DNA of 35,487 nt from positions 1-35,487 of the forward strand of contig URQQ01000043.1 of assembly GCA_900549995.1 (NCBI GenBank), in the 5' to 3' direction. A program made the translations under genes and the position numbers. Positions within the stretch are counted from its first letter, which is position 1; the number at the start of each line of letters is the position of its first letter. The notes beneath the pieces were generated by a model, which did no database searches, had not been told where the DNA came from, and worked only from the letters and a program-made list of their open reading frames with translations. This document shows, one piece after another, positions 33,550-35,487 of the stretch. This stretch comes from an uncultured Lachnospiraceae bacterium. GTDB lineage: Bacteria > Bacillota > Clostridia > Lachnospirales > Lachnospiraceae.

Positions 33550-35472
33550 TTAATCCTCTTTCCCCTTACTGTTTTTCATTCCGTATTGTTCCAGATACAC
33601 AAGCAGTACCGAAATATCCGCCGGTGACACACCAGAAATTCTGGAAGCCTGACCAATTGATACCGGTCTGTACTCTTTCAGTTTCTGAACTGCCTCAATC
33701 CTGAGACTTTTGACTTCATCATAGTCTATATTTTCAGGAATTTTCTTTGTCTCTAATTTTTTAAACTGTTCTACCTGTTTTTTCTGGCGTTTGATATAGC
33801 CTTCGTATTTCAGATTTATATTAATTTGTTCTATAATTTCTTCGCTTAAATGTGGTCTTTCTCTATCTATTTTTTTCAGTGCCTCATATGATAATTCCGG
33901 TCTTCTGATCAGTTCTGCCAGTGTTGCCCCCGAATTTAAAATCGTACTGTTATTCTCTCTGAGAATCTCCTGCACTTCCTCGCTCGTTCCCACAGTTGCA
34001 GACTCAAGCCTTCGAATCTCATGCTCAATCATCCGTTCTTTCTCAAGCAGATGCTGATATCTTTCTTCACTGATTAACCCTGCTTTGTAACCGATCTCTG
34101 TCAGTCTCTGATCCGCATTATCCTGACGTAAAAGCAGCCTGTACTCTGCCCTGGAGGTCATCATACGGTAAGGTTCATGGCTTTCCTTTGTCACAAGATC
34201 ATCAATCAGAACGCCAATATACGCCTCTGAACGGTCCAGAATCACCGGCTCCCGCCCCAGAATTTTCATTGCAGCATTGATTCCCGCAATCAGCCCCTGG
34301 GCTGCCGCTTCCTCATACCCAGAACTGCCATTGAACTGCCCGCCGCTGAATAAACCTTCCACATTCCGGAATTCCAATGAGGGATATAACTGTCTCGCAT
34401 CAATACAGTCATACTCGATGGCATAGGCATTTCTCACAATTCTGACATTCTCAAGTCCCGGAACACTTCTGTACATGTCATACTGCACGTCTTCCGGCAG
34501 AGAGCTTGACATCCCCCCGACATACATTTCATTTGTCCCAAGCCCTTCAGGTTCAATGAATACCTGATGCCTGTTTTTATCGGCGAATTTGACAACCTTG
34601 TCCTCGATAGACGGACAGTACCTTGGCCCGGTTCCTTCAATCATTCCAGAAAATAATGGAGACCGGTCCAGATTACTGCGTATAATTTCATGTGTTCTTT
34701 CATTCGTATACGTAAGCCAGCAGGAAGCCTGTTCTTTCTGCACTTCTTCGGGATCTGTTGTAAATGAAAACGGAACCACTCTCTCATCGCCAAACTGCTC
34801 TTCCATCTTGGCAAAATCAACAGAACGTTTATCAATTCTGGCAGGCGTCCCCGTCTTAAACCGGTACATCCGTATTCCCAGATTCTTCAGAGAATCCGTC
34901 AGATGATCCGCCGCCTGAAGCCCATTTGGGCCAGTATAGGTACTTACATCACCGTAGATGCATCTGGCCTTCAAATAAGTGCCTGTACATAGAATTACAG
35001 CCTTACAGCGGTAAATCGCCCCTGAGTACGTCTGAACCCCGGTAATTTTGCCATCTTCCGCTAAAAGATCTGTCACTTCAGCCTGTTTTATTTCCAGATT
35101 CTCCTGACTCTCAAGTACCTGGCGCATTGTCTCACTGTATCTGTTCTTATCCGCCTGTGCTCTCAGCGAATGCACTGCAGGCCCTTTTGATTTATTCAGC
35201 ATTTTAGACTGAATAAACGTCTGGTCAATGACTTTCCCCATCTCACCTCCGAGTGCATCCAGTTCACGTACCAGATGTCCTTTGGAACTGCCTCCGATAT
35301 TTGGATTACAGGGCATCAGTGCAATACTGTTTACACTGACGGTAAATACTATTGTTCGAAGGCCAAGCCTCGCACACGCAAGTGAAGCCTCACAGCCGGC
35401 GTGTCCTGCACCAACAACTACTACATCATACACATCTTTATTTTCCCATACAGAATTTGCTGAATATTTCAT
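33550..35472 (-). CDS. mnmG: tRNA uridine 5-carboxymethylaminomethyl modification enzyme MnmG (GidA)
   Basis: 640 residues, near the usual ~625. The FAD-binding N-terminus has V-V-V-V-G-A-G-H-A-G-C-E-A-S-L-A, followed by L-M-P-C-N-P-N-I-G-G and R-A-Q-A-D-K-N-R-Y. The C-terminal region has the tRNA-binding helical part ending R-I-S-G-V-S-P-A-D-I. With MnmE it installs cmnm5 at the wobble uridine (U34) of several tRNAs, using folate and FAD. Only 15 bases remain upstream, with no strong ribosome site, so mnmE or another gene just outside the window probably couples to it. The ATG at 35472 is the natural start by alignment with the family. Confidence 0.97.
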   Translation of the reverse strand: MKYSANSVWENKDVYDVVVVGAGHAGCEASLACARLGLRTIVFTVSVNSIALMPCNPNIGGSSKGHLVRELDALGGEMGKVIDQTFIQSKMLNKSKGPAVHSLRAQADKNRYSETMRQVLESQENLEIKQAEVTDLLAEDGKITGVQTYSGAIYRCKAVILCTGTYLKARCIYGDVSTYTGPNGLQAADHLTDSLKNLGIRMYRFKTGTPARIDKRSVDFAKMEEQFGDERVVPFSFTTDPEEVQKEQASCWLTYTNERTHEIIRSNLDRSPLFSGMIEGTGPRYCPSIEDKVVKFADKNRHQVFIEPEGLGTNEMYVGGMSSSLPEDVQYDMYRSVPGLENVRIVRNAYAIEYDCIDARQLYPSLEFRNVEGLFSGGQFNGSSGYEEAAAQGLIAGINAAMKILGREPVILDRSEAYIGVLIDDLVTKESHEPYRMMTSRAEYRLLLRQDNADQRLTEIGYKAGLISEERYQHLLEKERMIEHEIRRLESATVGTSEEVQEILRENNSTILNSGATLAELIRRPELSYEALKKIDRERPHLSEEIIEQININLKYEGYIKRQKKQVEQFKKLETKKIPENIDYDEVKSLRIEAVQKLKEYRPVSIGQASRISGVSPADISVLLVYLEQYGMKNSKGKED

Positions 35473-35487
35473 TGACCAAATCTTCTC

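Overview
The window looks like chromosome of a Gram-positive Lachnospiraceae-type Clostridium relative. The reasons are the mnmG-rsmG / parA-parB order, strong AGGAGG-type ribosome binding sites, LPXTG-era surface-protein style secretion, YesM/YesN and AgrC/LytTR signalling pairs, and DUF3881 and DUF4446 genes next to serS. The right end carries mnmG, rsmG, parS sites, parA and parB, which in Firmicutes sit beside oriC. The origin is therefore probably just beyond the right edge. Almost every gene is on the minus strand, reading away from that origin. The only clear exceptions are a LysR regulator and an alpha/beta-hydrolase-fold protein. I cannot name the species from the sequence.

Layout, left to right. 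(1) Positions 1-5942 are one open frame, read right to left and cut by the window edge. It encodes a secreted giant GLUG-repeat surface protein of at least 1980 residues. (2) Positions 6113-8782 hold a two-component pair: a histidine kinase with a 7TMR-DISM-like membrane sensor and an OmpR-type regulator. The pair is flanked by two look-alike terminators. (3) Positions 8947-12347 hold a UbiD / UbiX / LpdD-like decarboxylase operon with a divergent LysR regulator, probably for an aromatic (phenolic) acid. (4) Positions 12351-14585 hold an AgrC-like GHKL kinase and a LytTR regulator, with no agrB or agrD nearby. (5) Positions 14694-24205 form one long beta-galactoside operon: lipoprotein binding protein, two permeases, GH2 beta-galactosidase, YesN-type regulator, YesM-type kinase. 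No ABC ATPase is present, so a shared one must be used. (6) Positions 24449-26338 encode a membrane diguanylate cyclase. (7) Positions 26606-31472 hold tRNA-Arg(CCT), a DUF3881 gene, serS, a DUF4446 gene, parB and parA. (8) Positions 31473-31849 contain four parS sites. (9) Then come a hydrolase-fold protein lacking its usual catalytic residues, rsmG and mnmG.

How the parts work together. The left two thirds are accessory functions (surface adhesion, sensing, aromatic acid decarboxylation, galactoside use), each paired with its own regulator. The right third is origin-proximal housekeeping for chromosome segregation and translation. The least explained signals are a perfect hairpin made of two inverted DnaA boxes downstream of serS, the duplicated terminator with a conserved loop, and the apparently dead hydrolase beside parS. 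I saw no CRISPR array, insertion sequence, phage or evident defence system.
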